From: Paenibacillus sonchi
GTDB taxonomy: Bacteria; Bacillota; Bacilli; Paenibacillales; Paenibacillaceae
NCBI RefSeq assembly: GCF_016772475.1
Contig: NZ_CP068595.1
Coordinates: 2,418,001 to 2,482,000 of the forward strand
Length of the DNA stretch: 64,000 nt
Direction of reading: 5' to 3'
Below the pieces are notes generated by a model that was given only the letters and a program-made list of their open reading frames with translations, made no database searches and was not told where the DNA came from. Both the position numbers and the translations under genes were made by a program. The first letter of the stretch is position 1; each line of letters opens with the position of its first letter. Positions 51,124 to 60,923 of this stretch are shown piece after piece.

Positions 51124-54100
51124 TTAATTGATAAATTGAAGCGACTTTAGGGTCTTCTCCAGCATCGTTGCTGCTTCCGCCCGGGTAGCCAGCGCCTGTG
51201 GTGCGAACGAGCCGTCCGGTCTGCCCTGAATGATGCCTTCAGCAGCAATCCCGGCGATGGCCTCCCGGGACCAGGCCGGAATGACGGAAGCATCGCTGAA
51301 TTTGGCCAATGCTGCAGGCCCGGCATTCAGGGATTTGCCCGTAAACTTCATGGCTTTGGCCATAATTGCGGCCATCTCCTGGCGGGTAATCGGACTGGCC
51401 GGCTTGAAGCTTCCGTCGGTATAGCCTGTAATGAGGCCTGCGGCGGCGGCTGTCTTCACAGCATCCGTATACCAGGCACTGGCCCCCACATCACTGAAGG
51501 TGACTCCGCTGCTCATGGACGCAAGTCCGAGGGAGCGGGTAATCAGCGCCGCGAATTCCGCGCGGGTCACCATTTGCGACGGCTGGAATGCGGTAGCGCT
51601 CGTACCGGTAATAATCAGCTTGGAGGCCAGCAGATCAATGGAGGCTTTGGCCCAGTGCCCGGTAATATCCCCGAACGTCCTGCCCGATTTCACAACGGTG
51701 TAAAAGCTGTTGCTGTTGCGTTTGATCGTAACTTCGGTGGTTCCGTCAGGCTTACCGGTGAAGACCGAAGGTACGAAGGACAGCTTGCCGGTGGCCGGAT
51801 CAAACGAAACAGCGGTCGAACCCTGCGGGTTCAGCACTCCTGGTGCAATAAGGGTCCGCTTCACATAGGTGCTGCCGAAATTGTTCAGCGAAACGCTGCT
51901 GCTTCCAGCCTGTGCTGTAACTGTAAACTCCATCACGGGTGCAGCCAGGGTAAGCGGGCCGCCCTGGGCCGCAAGAGCCTGATTCAGGCTGCTGAGTGTT
52001 GAAGCACTTGCCTGCAGCAGGGACACGGTTACAGTGAAATCGCTGGTGCCGAGTTGGGCGGCCAGCGCCGTTCCGTTCAGTACACGGAGTGGAAGTGAGT
52101 AGGAAGCTCCCCAGGTACCGTGAACGTAAGGACGGCAGCCGGGTTCGAAGCTGCCTGCTGCATAAGCACGCTGCCCGGAAGCACCACCTGCGCTCCGCCG
52201 CTTGAAGCGTTGAGCGGGATCACCAGCTCACTGGTTCCGCCAGGCAGGGCCGCCAGCTTGCTGGTCAGATCTGCTGCGGTGATCGTCGTCACCTGCGGCG
52301 GAGCCAGCGCAGAGGCGGTTGCCCCAGGCGTTGGCGTTGGTGCGGCCGTTGCCGGTGTGCCGCCACCTCCTCCCGATGGGCTAGTCGAAGTGGGAGTCGG
52401 AGTCGGCGTTGCTGTCGGAGTCGGCGTCGGTGTTGTTGAAGGTGTCGGTGTAGGGCCAGGAGTTGTGCCCTTCAGATCGGTAATCCGGCCCTCAACCTTG
52501 CTGTTAATTGCATGGTGCAGCTTCAGATAAGATAAGAGAACCTCAAAATCCGGAAGACCCAGCTCATAATACCGCCCGTCTGCTTTAGCTCCGGCCAGTG
52601 CGCGGTAGAAGTCACCGCCCCCGGCCATGAAGGAGTTCGTGGACAGGAGATAGTAGGCATTCGGATCAATCGGCAGATAAGAACCGTCCGTCTGCCGGAT
52701 CTCCACAGATACTATGCGTTCTCCGGCCTGGGTTACCTGACCGGTCAGCGAATCTACAATTTCCGGTTTCTTCGTGGAATCATACGTATATTTCATCCCG
52801 GAAACCTGTGCAAACCGGCCCTGATCCGAGCTTAGTCCGCTGACCGAGTTCTCCAGGGAGGAGATGATTTCCGCACCGGTTACTTTGAGAGCGGCCAGAC
52901 TGTTGCCGAACGGCAGCGTGGTCAGCACTTCGCCCATCGTAATGTCACCTTTGTCGATGGCTGCGCGGATGCCGCCGCCATTCTGGATAGCGACAACACC
53001 CTTGATGGAAGCGAGGTCTGTTGCCGATACGAAGTTTGGCATCAGCTCTCTGACTTTCTCCGCGATGCTGTCGGCAATCATGTTGCCGATTGGCGTTTCT
53101 TCCTGGCGCACGACCCGGACGGACTTGCCGTCGATCATGCGGTTAGTATAAAGATCGACGTCCGAGTAGCCGACGACAGTGTTGCGTACGATGGCAAGTT
53201 TGGCATCATAGGGAGCAAGCAGTTTTTTGGCCGTGCTGTCCTCGCCGAACAGATTGACGTCAAGCAGCTTGCCGTTGTAAGCAAGAATTTCGCCGTCTTT
53301 GTCAAATGTTACATTCAGTTCACCAAGGAACTGGCTGTATTCACCGGTCTGTACGATCAGCACATTTTTGCCGGTGCCGGCATTGACGATTGGGGCCGGG
53401 GGATTATCGATCTTCGTATGCGAATGACCGCCCACGATGATGTCAATTCCCGGCACAGCCTTTGCCAAATCCTGATCTACAGTGTAGCCCAGGTGGGTGA
53501 CGGCGATAATTTTGTTGATGCCCTGCGCCTCCAGCATAGCTACTGTTTTTTTGGCGCTTTCCACATGGTCCTTGAAGCTGATTTGATCTCCCGGCGAGGA
53601 CAGCCCAACGGTATCCTCAGTGGTCAGGCCGAAGATGCCGACCTTTTCACCATACACATCCTTAATAACAGAAGGATAAATATGGCCGTCTTTCGCGGTG
53701 CTCTTGGTCTCGTCGGTTTCAAGCGTGCCGATGGCATCGTGATAGAGTTCAGCCAGTTCGCTTCCCTTTGTCGTAAAGTCAATATTTGCGCTGGTGAACG
53801 GGAACTTTGCAGCGGTGACAAAATTCTTCAGCACCTCCGGCTCCTTGGCGTTCAGATCGAACTCATGGTTGCCGAACGTCATCGCGTCATAGCCGATGTT
53901 GTTCATGAACTCGATGTCAGCCTGCCCCTTGAACTGTGTAAAATACAGAGTGCCGGAGAAAACATCGCCTGCATCCAGCAGAACCGTGTTGCCTGTCCGT
54001 TCACTGCTGATGGCGGAGGTCCGCTTGGTGATATTCTCCAGGTGGCCATGCGTATCGTTGGTATGCAGGACACGCAGATTGAAATTTTCGGTGCCAAAAT

Positions 54101-56726
54101 CAATTTGCGTCAGCAGCGGATCATGATCGCTCACGCGTCCTTCTTTCTCATCAAAGTCGGCATTGATGTGCACAATGTCCAGTGCCGATCTTGTCGCCAG
54201 CTTATTGTTGACCAGCATATGATCCAGCGTCTGGGAATTGCCCTGGTATACGTAGGAGTAACGCTCTCCCAAGGGCAGGGTGTCAATCAGGTTGGTCAGG
54301 GCGCTGCCTTTTAGTATTTTCAAAGTATTGGAGAACTGGAAATCGTTCAGATCGCCAAGCACAACAAGATTTGCGTCGGGATTCTTGGCCAGCACATCGG
54401 AAACGAAACCTTTCACGACTGTAGCAATTTCCGCCCGCTGGGCTTCACTTGGCAGAACCGGAGGCTGGATGCCGCCGTAAAGTGCGGAGTCTCCCGTCTT
54501 GGAGTTGAAGTGGTTGGCAATGACCATTACCTTTTTATTATTGAAAATAAATTCTGCTGCAAGCGGTTTGCGGGAATTGGCGAACGCGGGATTGGTTGGA
54601 TCAATGCGCCCAGGATTCAGGCTGAGTCCGCCATCCTTGGTATAGGCCACCGCAGTGGTGGCATCACCCTTAGTGCCTTCCGCCAGCTGCACGCGTTCAG
54701 TGTTGTAGATAAATCCGGCACGGATATTCCCGCCCGGCGCACCGCCGTCCATATTATTCACAGGAGCGATATCGGTAAAAGCATAGGTTGGACCGCCCTG
54801 TTTCTTAATGGCATCAATCAGCGCTTTATAGCTGTCCGCGGCATCAACGGTTCCAGAGTTAGTATCACCGTCATTGTCCTGAACTTCCAGAAGGCCGAGG
54901 ATATCCGGTGTGTTCAGATTAGTCACGATGGCCTTGGCAATATTCTCGATTTTGGTGGAACCGCTTTTTAAAGAGAAGTTTTCCACGTTAAAGGAAGCTA
55001 CCGTCAATTTATCAGCTCCGGCTTTCAAAGGGGTCGTCTCCCGCTCGATAGAGGTTCCTTTGTCGACCTCCGGCAGAGCGCCTTCCGGATGCACCTTGAA
55101 ATTGCCGTAGTCATACCCGAGGACACCAGTGATGTTTCCTTTAAATACCTGTCCCGTTCGAACCGGCGTGCCCGGCTGGGCGGCGATCAGAATACGCTGG
55201 GGATTGAAGTCTGCTCCAGTGAGTACCAGACCGCCCGCAGGTGAAGAGACTTCGGTTGTACTGGCGCCGTTGTTCACAGTAACCGGAATTTCATAATCGA
55301 AAGGCCCGATAATCTTCGGGGTGTTGAGCTGAACGCGCATGCCCTCCAGACTCTCATAGAAATCGAGCGCATATTTGGCCGGGTCAAGCTCTTTGTCCAG
55401 CCCTGCAGAAATCGTAGTGGCCGGAATTGCGCGCCCGCCCGTTCCAATAACCGTGGGTGCAGGGAGCGGGTTATTGCTGGACAACACGGTTGCCTGAGTC
55501 GCCGCAATTTCAGTGGTCAGCAGATCAGTGGCATCTGCATATCCGCTTTCTTTATATTCCTTAACCCAGCCATCCACAAGAACGGAATCGGCTGCTTTCA
55601 CCTTGTTGCCCGGCAGGTAGACCATAATCGCCTCGGAGGTCCGGGGATCGCTGTCTGGCGTTGCGGTCTGAATGTAGAACGTGCTGCCGCTCGTGTATGT
55701 GACAATCCCCGCCACATCCTTCACAAGCTGCCCTGCATAGGTCGAGGATTGGACGGTGCCCTGAATCTTGGGGATCGTCAGTCCGCTGATGGCTTCCTTG
55801 GTGGTATAGCTGAATTGGGAGATGCCGCTGTCCGTTTTGCCTTCTTCCGCAGAATAAGCTTTAATCAGTACGGTATCGTCCTGGAGCAGAATCGGAGTCT
55901 TGTACAAAGCAAAGTCTTCCACAGCACTGGTGCTGCCGTCCACGTACACACTATAATATACGCTTGCCGTTACACTGGTTGTGCTCAGGGAAAGCTTCGT
56001 GCCCTTAGGCACCGTCTGCCCGGAGGCGATGGAAGCAGAGACTGCCGGAGCCTTGGTGCTGTCCGTACCGGAGCTGCGGGGTTCCGGTGCCTGTACTGCA
56101 AAGTCGGACAGGTTCCTGTCCGTATCCAGTCCGCGGTTGCCGTCAGGGAGCAGGGAAGAGGACTTGCGTACGGCTGCGGTAGTGTTGGAGAGGGCCGGGG
56201 CCGGCCCCGACCCTTCGATACCCGGGGTGCCTTCATATTCGCCGGCTGATCCGTAGCCGACCAGATCGGCCCGGGTTCCGGAAGCATCGAGCAGTTCGAC
56301 CTTGCCGTTCGTACCTCCCATAGCAATAACGGCATCGCCTTCGGCGATTAGATTGGGAGCCGGAAGAGCGTCACTGCCTCCGGTGCCGGCGGCTTCCTGA
56401 ATCAGAAAATATCCGCCAGCAGGAATACTTCCGCTGAGCGGGGTGAAGAATTTGGCGTTATCACCAAAAGAGCCTGAGGCGGAAGCGTACCTTACTTTCC
56501 AGCCGGTCAAATCAATATCTGTATCCGTAGGGTTGTACAGCTCGATGAAGTCATTTTTGTATTTAGCTCCAGAGTTGCCTCCGCCGCCGTACACCTGGGA
56601 GATCACGGGAGCGCTGTTATCCGCTGCCGCTGAAGCCGCTCGGGCTGCAGGCAGGGCCATACCGGTAATCAGCACAAATGAGAGCGCTGCCGACCACCAT
56701 TTTGTTCGCCTTGAGGGAATGTTCAT
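51124..56726 (-). pseudogene. secreted LTD/nuclease/5'-nucleotidase/SLH protein, frameshifted
   Basis: This surface enzyme of about 1860 residues has these parts in order: signal peptide (ending ALPAARAASAA); lamin-tail domain (VYGGGGNSGAKYKNDFIELYNP); a beta domain; an OB-like part; an exonuclease/phosphatase domain (TVASFNVENF, ANHFNSKTGD, VVLGDLNDF, SDHDPLL); a 5'-nucleotidase (LHTNDTHGHLE, DAGDVFSG, FGNHEFD, VGGHSHTKID, NGGGIRAAIDKGDI); a Pro/Thr linker (TPTPTP repeats); an SLH-associated domain; and three SLH repeats (FGDITGHWAKASI, FSDVGASAWYTDA, FSDASVIPAWSREA). SLH repeats anchor it to secondary wall polymer. It likely frees phosphate and nucleosides from extracellular DNA. One G appears lost from the run at 52109-52112, separating the SLH end into a second frame. 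The ATG at 56726 follows GAGGAGAAG. Confidence 0.88.
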
Positions 56727-56878
56727 TTGATACCATCTTCTCCTCTCTAGATACGATATTGTTGTAGCCTTCTCCCAATCTATCATTTGCAGATTAAATG
56801 AGAGATTGTCTAACGTAAATATATAGTAAACAATGGCTGATTAACATCAATTTACAAGGAAATTTGTCATAATGCACA

Positions 56879-56945
56879 AAAAAACTATGAACTTCTCCTG
56901 CTCAGGCCGAAGCAGCGGCTGAATAGGCAAATTCATAGTTTTATA
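56879..56945 (-). terminator. terminator of the SerRS gene
   Basis: AAAACTATGAA and TTCATAGTTTT pair around a GC-rich inner hairpin. On the minus strand a T-run follows. It lies about 60 bases past the SerRS stop. Confidence 0.65.
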
Positions 56946-57005
56946 GCTTTCTGTGAGGATACATGAAAGGTTATCGTGTCAGATGTTTTAATCTTAAACG
57001 GTCCA

Positions 57006-58301
57006 TTATTCCGCTGCTGTCACCGCAGCGTGAAGAAATTCCTGCCCGTCCATATATTTGCGCAGCGCCTTCGGAATATAGATCGAACCATCTTCCTGCT
57101 GGTGATTCTCCAGCAGCGGAATCAGAATCCGCGGTGTGGCTACTGCGGTATTGTTCAGGGTGTGGCAATATTGCAGCCGGCCGTTCTCATCGCGGAAGCG
57201 GATGCCCGAACGGCGGGCCTGAAAATCCAGCAGATTCGAAGCCGAATGGGTCTCCCCATACGCCCCCCGGCTGGGCATCCAGGTCTCAATGTCGTATTGC
57301 TTGTGCGTCTTCAGCGACATATCCCCGCTGCAGACGGCCACTACGCGGTAGGGCAGCTCCAGCAGCCGGAGAATCTGCTCGGCATTCGCCAGAATCTCCT
57401 GCAGCAGCTGCTCCGAGACTGCCGGATCACTCTTGCAGATTACAACCTGTTCGATCTTCGAGAACTGGTGCACCCGGTACAGGCCGCGCACATCGCGGCC
57501 TGCCGAGCCGACCTCGCGGCGGAAGCAGGCCGACATGCCGGCCAGCCGCAGCGGCGTATCCGCCTCGACGATTTCATCGCTGTAGAGTGAGACGAGCGAC
57601 ACCTCCGAGGTTCCGGCCAGCCAGCGCTTTTCTCCGTTCAGCTCATAGGTCTGATCCATCCCGCCGGGAAAAAAGCCGGTCCGCTCCAGCGCCTCCGGGC
57701 GGACAATAACCGGCACGTCCATCACGGTGAAGCCGCGCTCTGCCAGCACATCCAGCGCCAGCCGCTGCACGGCGAGGTGCAGGTACAGCCCCGCGCCCTT
57801 CAGCACGTAGCTGCGCGGTCCTCCGGCTTTGACGCCGCGCGGAATATCGATGATGTTGTGGAGCTCGCCAAGCTCCACATGATCACGCGGCGTGAAGCCG
57901 AAGTCCGGCAGAGTGCCGCTTCGCCGCAGCTCCACGTTCCCGCTGTCATCGGCGCCGATTGGCGTGTCCGCCGATACCGGATTGGGCGCAAGCAGCAGCA
58001 GCTCGCCGCAGCGCTGCTCTGCTTCGTTGAGATCCGCTTCCAGCATTGTAAGCTGAGCGTTGATCTCCCGCACCTGCGCCTTGGCTGCTTCTCCGGCCGC
58101 GGCCTCTCCCTGGCGGAGCAGGCGCTCGACCTCCTTCGTCAGCCCGTTGCGCTCCGCACGCCGCAGCTCGGTTTCCCGGCGCAGCTCCCGCCGTTTATCG
58201 TCCCATTCCAGCAGATCCTCCAGCCGGAAGTCCACCTTTTTCCACGCCGCTGTGTTTCTCATAAGTTCCTCATTGTCCCTGATCCAGTTCATGTCCAGCA
58301 T
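57006..58301 (-). CDS. serS: serine--tRNA ligase, divergent form
   Basis: This charges tRNA-Ser with serine. The 431-residue protein has an N-terminal coiled-coil arm (about 30-100) and a class II core: motif 2 FRREVGSAGRDVRGLYRVHQF and motif 3 HTLNNTAVATPRILIPLLENHQQEDGS. GETHSASNLLDFQARR replaces the usual ISSCSNFEDFQARR, and LNNTAVATPR replaces LNGSGLAVGR. It is therefore probably a second, divergent SerRS rather than the housekeeping copy. A T-box leader upstream couples expression to uncharged tRNA-Ser. The ATG follows AAGGAG at nine bases. It is monocistronic with its own terminator. Confidence 0.9.
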   Translation of the reverse strand: MLDMNWIRDNEELMRNTAAWKKVDFRLEDLLEWDDKRRELRRETELRRAERNGLTKEVERLLRQGEAAAGEAAKAQVREINAQLTMLEADLNEAEQRCGELLLLAPNPVSADTPIGADDSGNVELRRSGTLPDFGFTPRDHVELGELHNIIDIPRGVKAGGPRSYVLKGAGLYLHLAVQRLALDVLAERGFTVMDVPVIVRPEALERTGFFPGGMDQTYELNGEKRWLAGTSEVSLVSLYSDEIVEADTPLRLAGMSACFRREVGSAGRDVRGLYRVHQFSKIEQVVICKSDPAVSEQLLQEILANAEQILRLLELPYRVVAVCSGDMSLKTHKQYDIETWMPSRGAYGETHSASNLLDFQARRSGIRFRDENGRLQYCHTLNNTAVATPRILIPLLENHQQEDGSIYIPKALRKYMDGQEFLHAAVTAAE

Positions 58302-58329
58302 GCCGCTTCGCTCCTTTTTGTCCTATAAA

Positions 58330-58556
58330 AATACAAAAAACGCCCTCATCCATGGGACGAGGAGCGTCAGCTCGCGGTGCCACCCAGGTTGACCGAATCC
58401 TCTGAAATCACAGCAGGACCAGGCCCTCTTTGGACTTCGCGGTAACGGGCGAAACCCGGTAAACTTAGGGAACAACAGAATTGCTCCGGTCGCAGACGCC
58501 TCACGGTTGGATGCCGGTCATTGGCCTGATCGGGATGTAGTATTGCCGCTTATTAT
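58330..58556 (-). promoter_or_regulatory. T-box leader of the SerRS gene
   Basis: On the minus strand the leader contains GGGTGGCACCGCG, the T-box core whose TGGC pairs with the tRNA-Ser acceptor end (discriminator G). A terminator hairpin (GACGCTCCTCGTCC, then GAGGGCG, T6) follows before the ATG. TTGCGT and TATAAT, 17 bases apart, form the promoter (-10 at 58552-58557). I could not locate the specifier codon with confidence. Confidence 0.85.
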
Positions 58557-58700
58557 AGCTTAGGAAGCTGCCGGACGCAAGGGGCCGGATACGTTTGACA
58601 ATAATCCCTGCGCTCTGATAGGATTATTACTAATTTAAAGGATTTTTGCCGTAGAAGCGGCGGGAGCGTATTGTGGATAACGAACGGAAGAGGTGGAAAA

Positions 58701-59255
58701 ATGGCTAAAATAGTTGTCATCAACGGAACACCATCCCTGGTCTCGCGGGTGAATGCAGTCATTGAATATGCCGAGGCCGATCTGCGCGGGCGCGGATTCG
58801 AAGTGGAGCGGATCAATGTGGCCGAACTCCCGGCGGAGGATCTGATCCATACCAAGTTCGAAAGTGAAGCCATCGTCAAGGCTAACGGCCTTGTAGCTGA
58901 AGCCGATGCAGTAATCGTGGTCAGCCCGGTATACAAAGCTTCTTATACAGGGGTCCTGAAGACCTTCCTGGATCTGATTCCGGAAAAAGGGCTGGCCGGC
59001 AAAATCCTGCTTCCCCTCTTTATGGGCGGCAGTCTGGCACATCTGCTTACCATTGAATATGCACTAAAGCCGGTGCTGTCCGTACTGGGGGCGCGCCATA
59101 TCCTGGGCGGCGTGTATGCGGTGGACTCCCAGGCTGTGCGCAATGACCAGGGTGCCGTCGAACTTGCCGGCGAACTCAGGCTGCGCCTGGACAGCGTCCT
59201 TGCGGAGCTGGCGGAAGAGACGTCGCATAAGGCAGCGCGTAAATCTGCAGAGTAG
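58701..59255 (+). CDS. ssuE: NADPH-dependent FMN reductase (SsuE-like)
   Basis: This flavodoxin-fold reductase of about 184 residues supplies reduced FMN to two-component monooxygenases such as alkanesulfonate monooxygenase. Motifs are VVINGTPSLVSRVNAVIEYA at the phosphate-binding loop, DAVIVVSPVYKASYTGVLK (the flavin-contacting loop) and LPLFMGGSLAHLL. The SsuE name comes from overall pattern; no ssuD or sulfonate transporter is adjacent, so another monooxygenase partner is possible. The ATG at 58701 follows GAGGTGG. A clear terminator follows. Confidence 0.85.
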   Translation: MAKIVVINGTPSLVSRVNAVIEYAEADLRGRGFEVERINVAELPAEDLIHTKFESEAIVKANGLVAEADAVIVVSPVYKASYTGVLKTFLDLIPEKGLAGKILLPLFMGGSLAHLLTIEYALKPVLSVLGARHILGGVYAVDSQAVRNDQGAVELAGELRLRLDSVLAELAEETSHKAARKSAE

Positions 59256-59298
59256 CAAGTTAAGAAGCGCGCTTGAGGTTGCTTGGCGATAACATCAG

Positions 59299-59342
59299 AA
59301 AAGCCCTTTACTGCCGGGACTCCGGCGGTAAGGGGCTTTTTG
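59299..59342 (+). terminator. terminator after the SsuE-like gene
   Basis: AAAAGCCCTTTACTGCCGG pairs with CCGGCGGTAAGGGGCTTTT over a four-base loop, then T. Confidence 0.85.
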
Positions 59343-59464
59343 CAAATGTAAGAATTTATATGTGGTTGTGTGTTGAGGTGAAGTGAAGAGTCAGGAGCCT
59401 AAAATAGGCTGTGCGGATCTTCAGCGTCAACATCAAGGTCCAGCTTGGGTCCGCACTAATTAGT

Positions 59465-59599
59465 TCTATTGCATTCTGTGAAGCAGAATGTAGCGGATAC
59501 GCCTCAAAAGTGCCTTTTGGCGAAAATCTGCTGCAGGAAATGCAACAGATTGCTTTTCTATGCTGAAACCGGACGGATCTGCTGCAGAAAATGCCGGCA
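59465..59599. repeat. cluster of TCTGCTGCAG-type short hairpins
   Basis: AATCTGCTGCAG, GAAA, TGCAACAGATT at 59525-59551 forms a near-perfect hairpin. A second core is at 59576-59599. A related ATTGCATTCTG/CAGAATGTAG hairpin begins at 59467. All lie in the gap after the SsuE terminator and next to the nrdB stop. Confidence 0.55.
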
Positions 59600-59606
59600 C
59601 AGCACC

Positions 59607-60638
59607 TTACAAATCGTCGAACCCGTTGTCGTCGCCAACCTTGCCGTAGTTGCGGGACTTGGCTTCGAAAAAGTCGGTTTTGGTCGCGTTCAGCGCTTCG
59701 TCGGAGAAGGGCTTGATCCATGGCATGCAGTTAACGTCTACGCCGCTGTAGGCTTTTTCCAGGCCCATGAGGGTCAGACGCTTGTTGGCTGTGTATTTGA
59801 TGTAGTCGCTCAGTTCGTTCATATCAATGCCGCGCACGTTGGTCAGCGTGTAATAGCCCCAGTTCGTTTCGAGCTCTACAGCGCGGTCAATGGTGCGGTA
59901 GACATAATCCATATTTTCTTTGGTGTTCAGCTCAGGGAAATCCACCAGCAGCTGCTTGAACACTTCGGCGAAGAAGTAGCAGTGCTGATTCTCGTCACGC
60001 TGAATGTAGGAGATCATCTGGCTGGTCGCCATCATTTTCTGGTCACGGGCCAGGTTATAGAAGAAGGCAAATGTACTATAAAAGAAAATTCCCTCCAGAA
60101 TCAAATCAGCCACCATCGCCCGGAAAAAAGTCTCCTTGGACGGCGCATCGCGGAACTCCTGATAGATGTCCGAGATGAACTGGTTGCGTTCCAGCAGCAC
60201 CGGATCATGCTTCCAGTATTCAAAAATCTCCTTTTGCTCGCTCTCCGAGACGATAGAAGAAAGGACATAGGAGTAGGACTGGTTGTGCACAACCTCCTGC
60301 TGGCCGATGATCGCCGAAATCGCCTCCAGAGAAGAATCGGTAAAATAACGCTTCACATCGCCGACGAACATGGTCTGCATGGAATCGAGCACCGCCAGCA
60401 GTCCGATGTTGATTTTGAACACGCGCTGTTCTTCCGCTTCCAGCAGCGGGAACTGCTGCGCATCCTTCGACATCGGGATTTCATCGGCGATCCAGTGGTT
60501 CAGCAGCAGCACCTTGTACAGCTTGTACATGTGCGGCATGCGGATATCGTTCCAATTCAGAATCCCTGAACATTCCCCGTCGATGATGCGGGTGGATTGG
60601 TTCGGGGCTTCGGTATTAAAAATCTTTTGCAGTTGCAT
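59607..60638 (-). CDS. nrdB: class I ribonucleotide reductase beta subunit
   Basis: This radical-generating subunit of 343 residues shows dimetal ligands in LAVLDSM, EVVHNQSYSYV (Glu, His and the radical Tyr in the usual spacing), ADLILEGIFFYS and RDENQHCYFF. The C-terminal tail ends DDNGFDDL, acidic as needed for contact with the alpha subunit. It makes deoxynucleotides with NrdA. The ATG at 60638 follows GGAGGG, and a longer frame upstream is not real. It lies 285 bases after nrdA; that gap holds a structured repeat, so the two may have separate expression. Confidence 0.93.
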   Translation of the reverse strand: MQLQKIFNTEAPNQSTRIIDGECSGILNWNDIRMPHMYKLYKVLLLNHWIADEIPMSKDAQQFPLLEAEEQRVFKINIGLLAVLDSMQTMFVGDVKRYFTDSSLEAISAIIGQQEVVHNQSYSYVLSSIVSESEQKEIFEYWKHDPVLLERNQFISDIYQEFRDAPSKETFFRAMVADLILEGIFFYSTFAFFYNLARDQKMMATSQMISYIQRDENQHCYFFAEVFKQLLVDFPELNTKENMDYVYRTIDRAVELETNWGYYTLTNVRGIDMNELSDYIKYTANKRLTLMGLEKAYSGVDVNCMPWIKPFSDEALNATKTDFFEAKSRNYGKVGDDNGFDDL

Positions 60639-60708
60639 TTTGTTTCCCTCCTGTATTTTGCGTGAGCTAATCTTCTGTGGTGTCTTTTCTATAGAATACG
60701 GCGATGGA

Positions 60709-60883
60709 GTAACGGAGAGGAAGTTTGGAACTGGAGAAGCGTAGCGTTCGCCTGAAAGCTTTCCGAAGGAAAGCTCGCATCGAAAGCATAAGCTGTCATC
60801 GGATGTCATCCGCAATAAGCGGCATACAATCAAGACATCTGATGACAACAGCGACCGGAAGTCCAAACATTCCTCGCAGTTAC
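60709..60883. repeat. structured element, copy 3, between nrdA and nrdB
   Basis: Outer arms are GTAAC/GTTAC, GAGGAA/TTCCTC and GTTTGGA/TCCAAAC. The inner stem is TGTCATCGGATGTC with GACATCTGATGACA. Conserved blocks GGAAGTTTGGAACTGGAG and CCGGAAGTCCAAACATTC match copies 1 and 2. It is 175 bp, longer than the others because of the inner region. Confidence 0.82.
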
Positions 60884-60923
60884 GGTCTTATCGCTGTACT
60901 TCTACGTTTAGGCACGAAGACAA

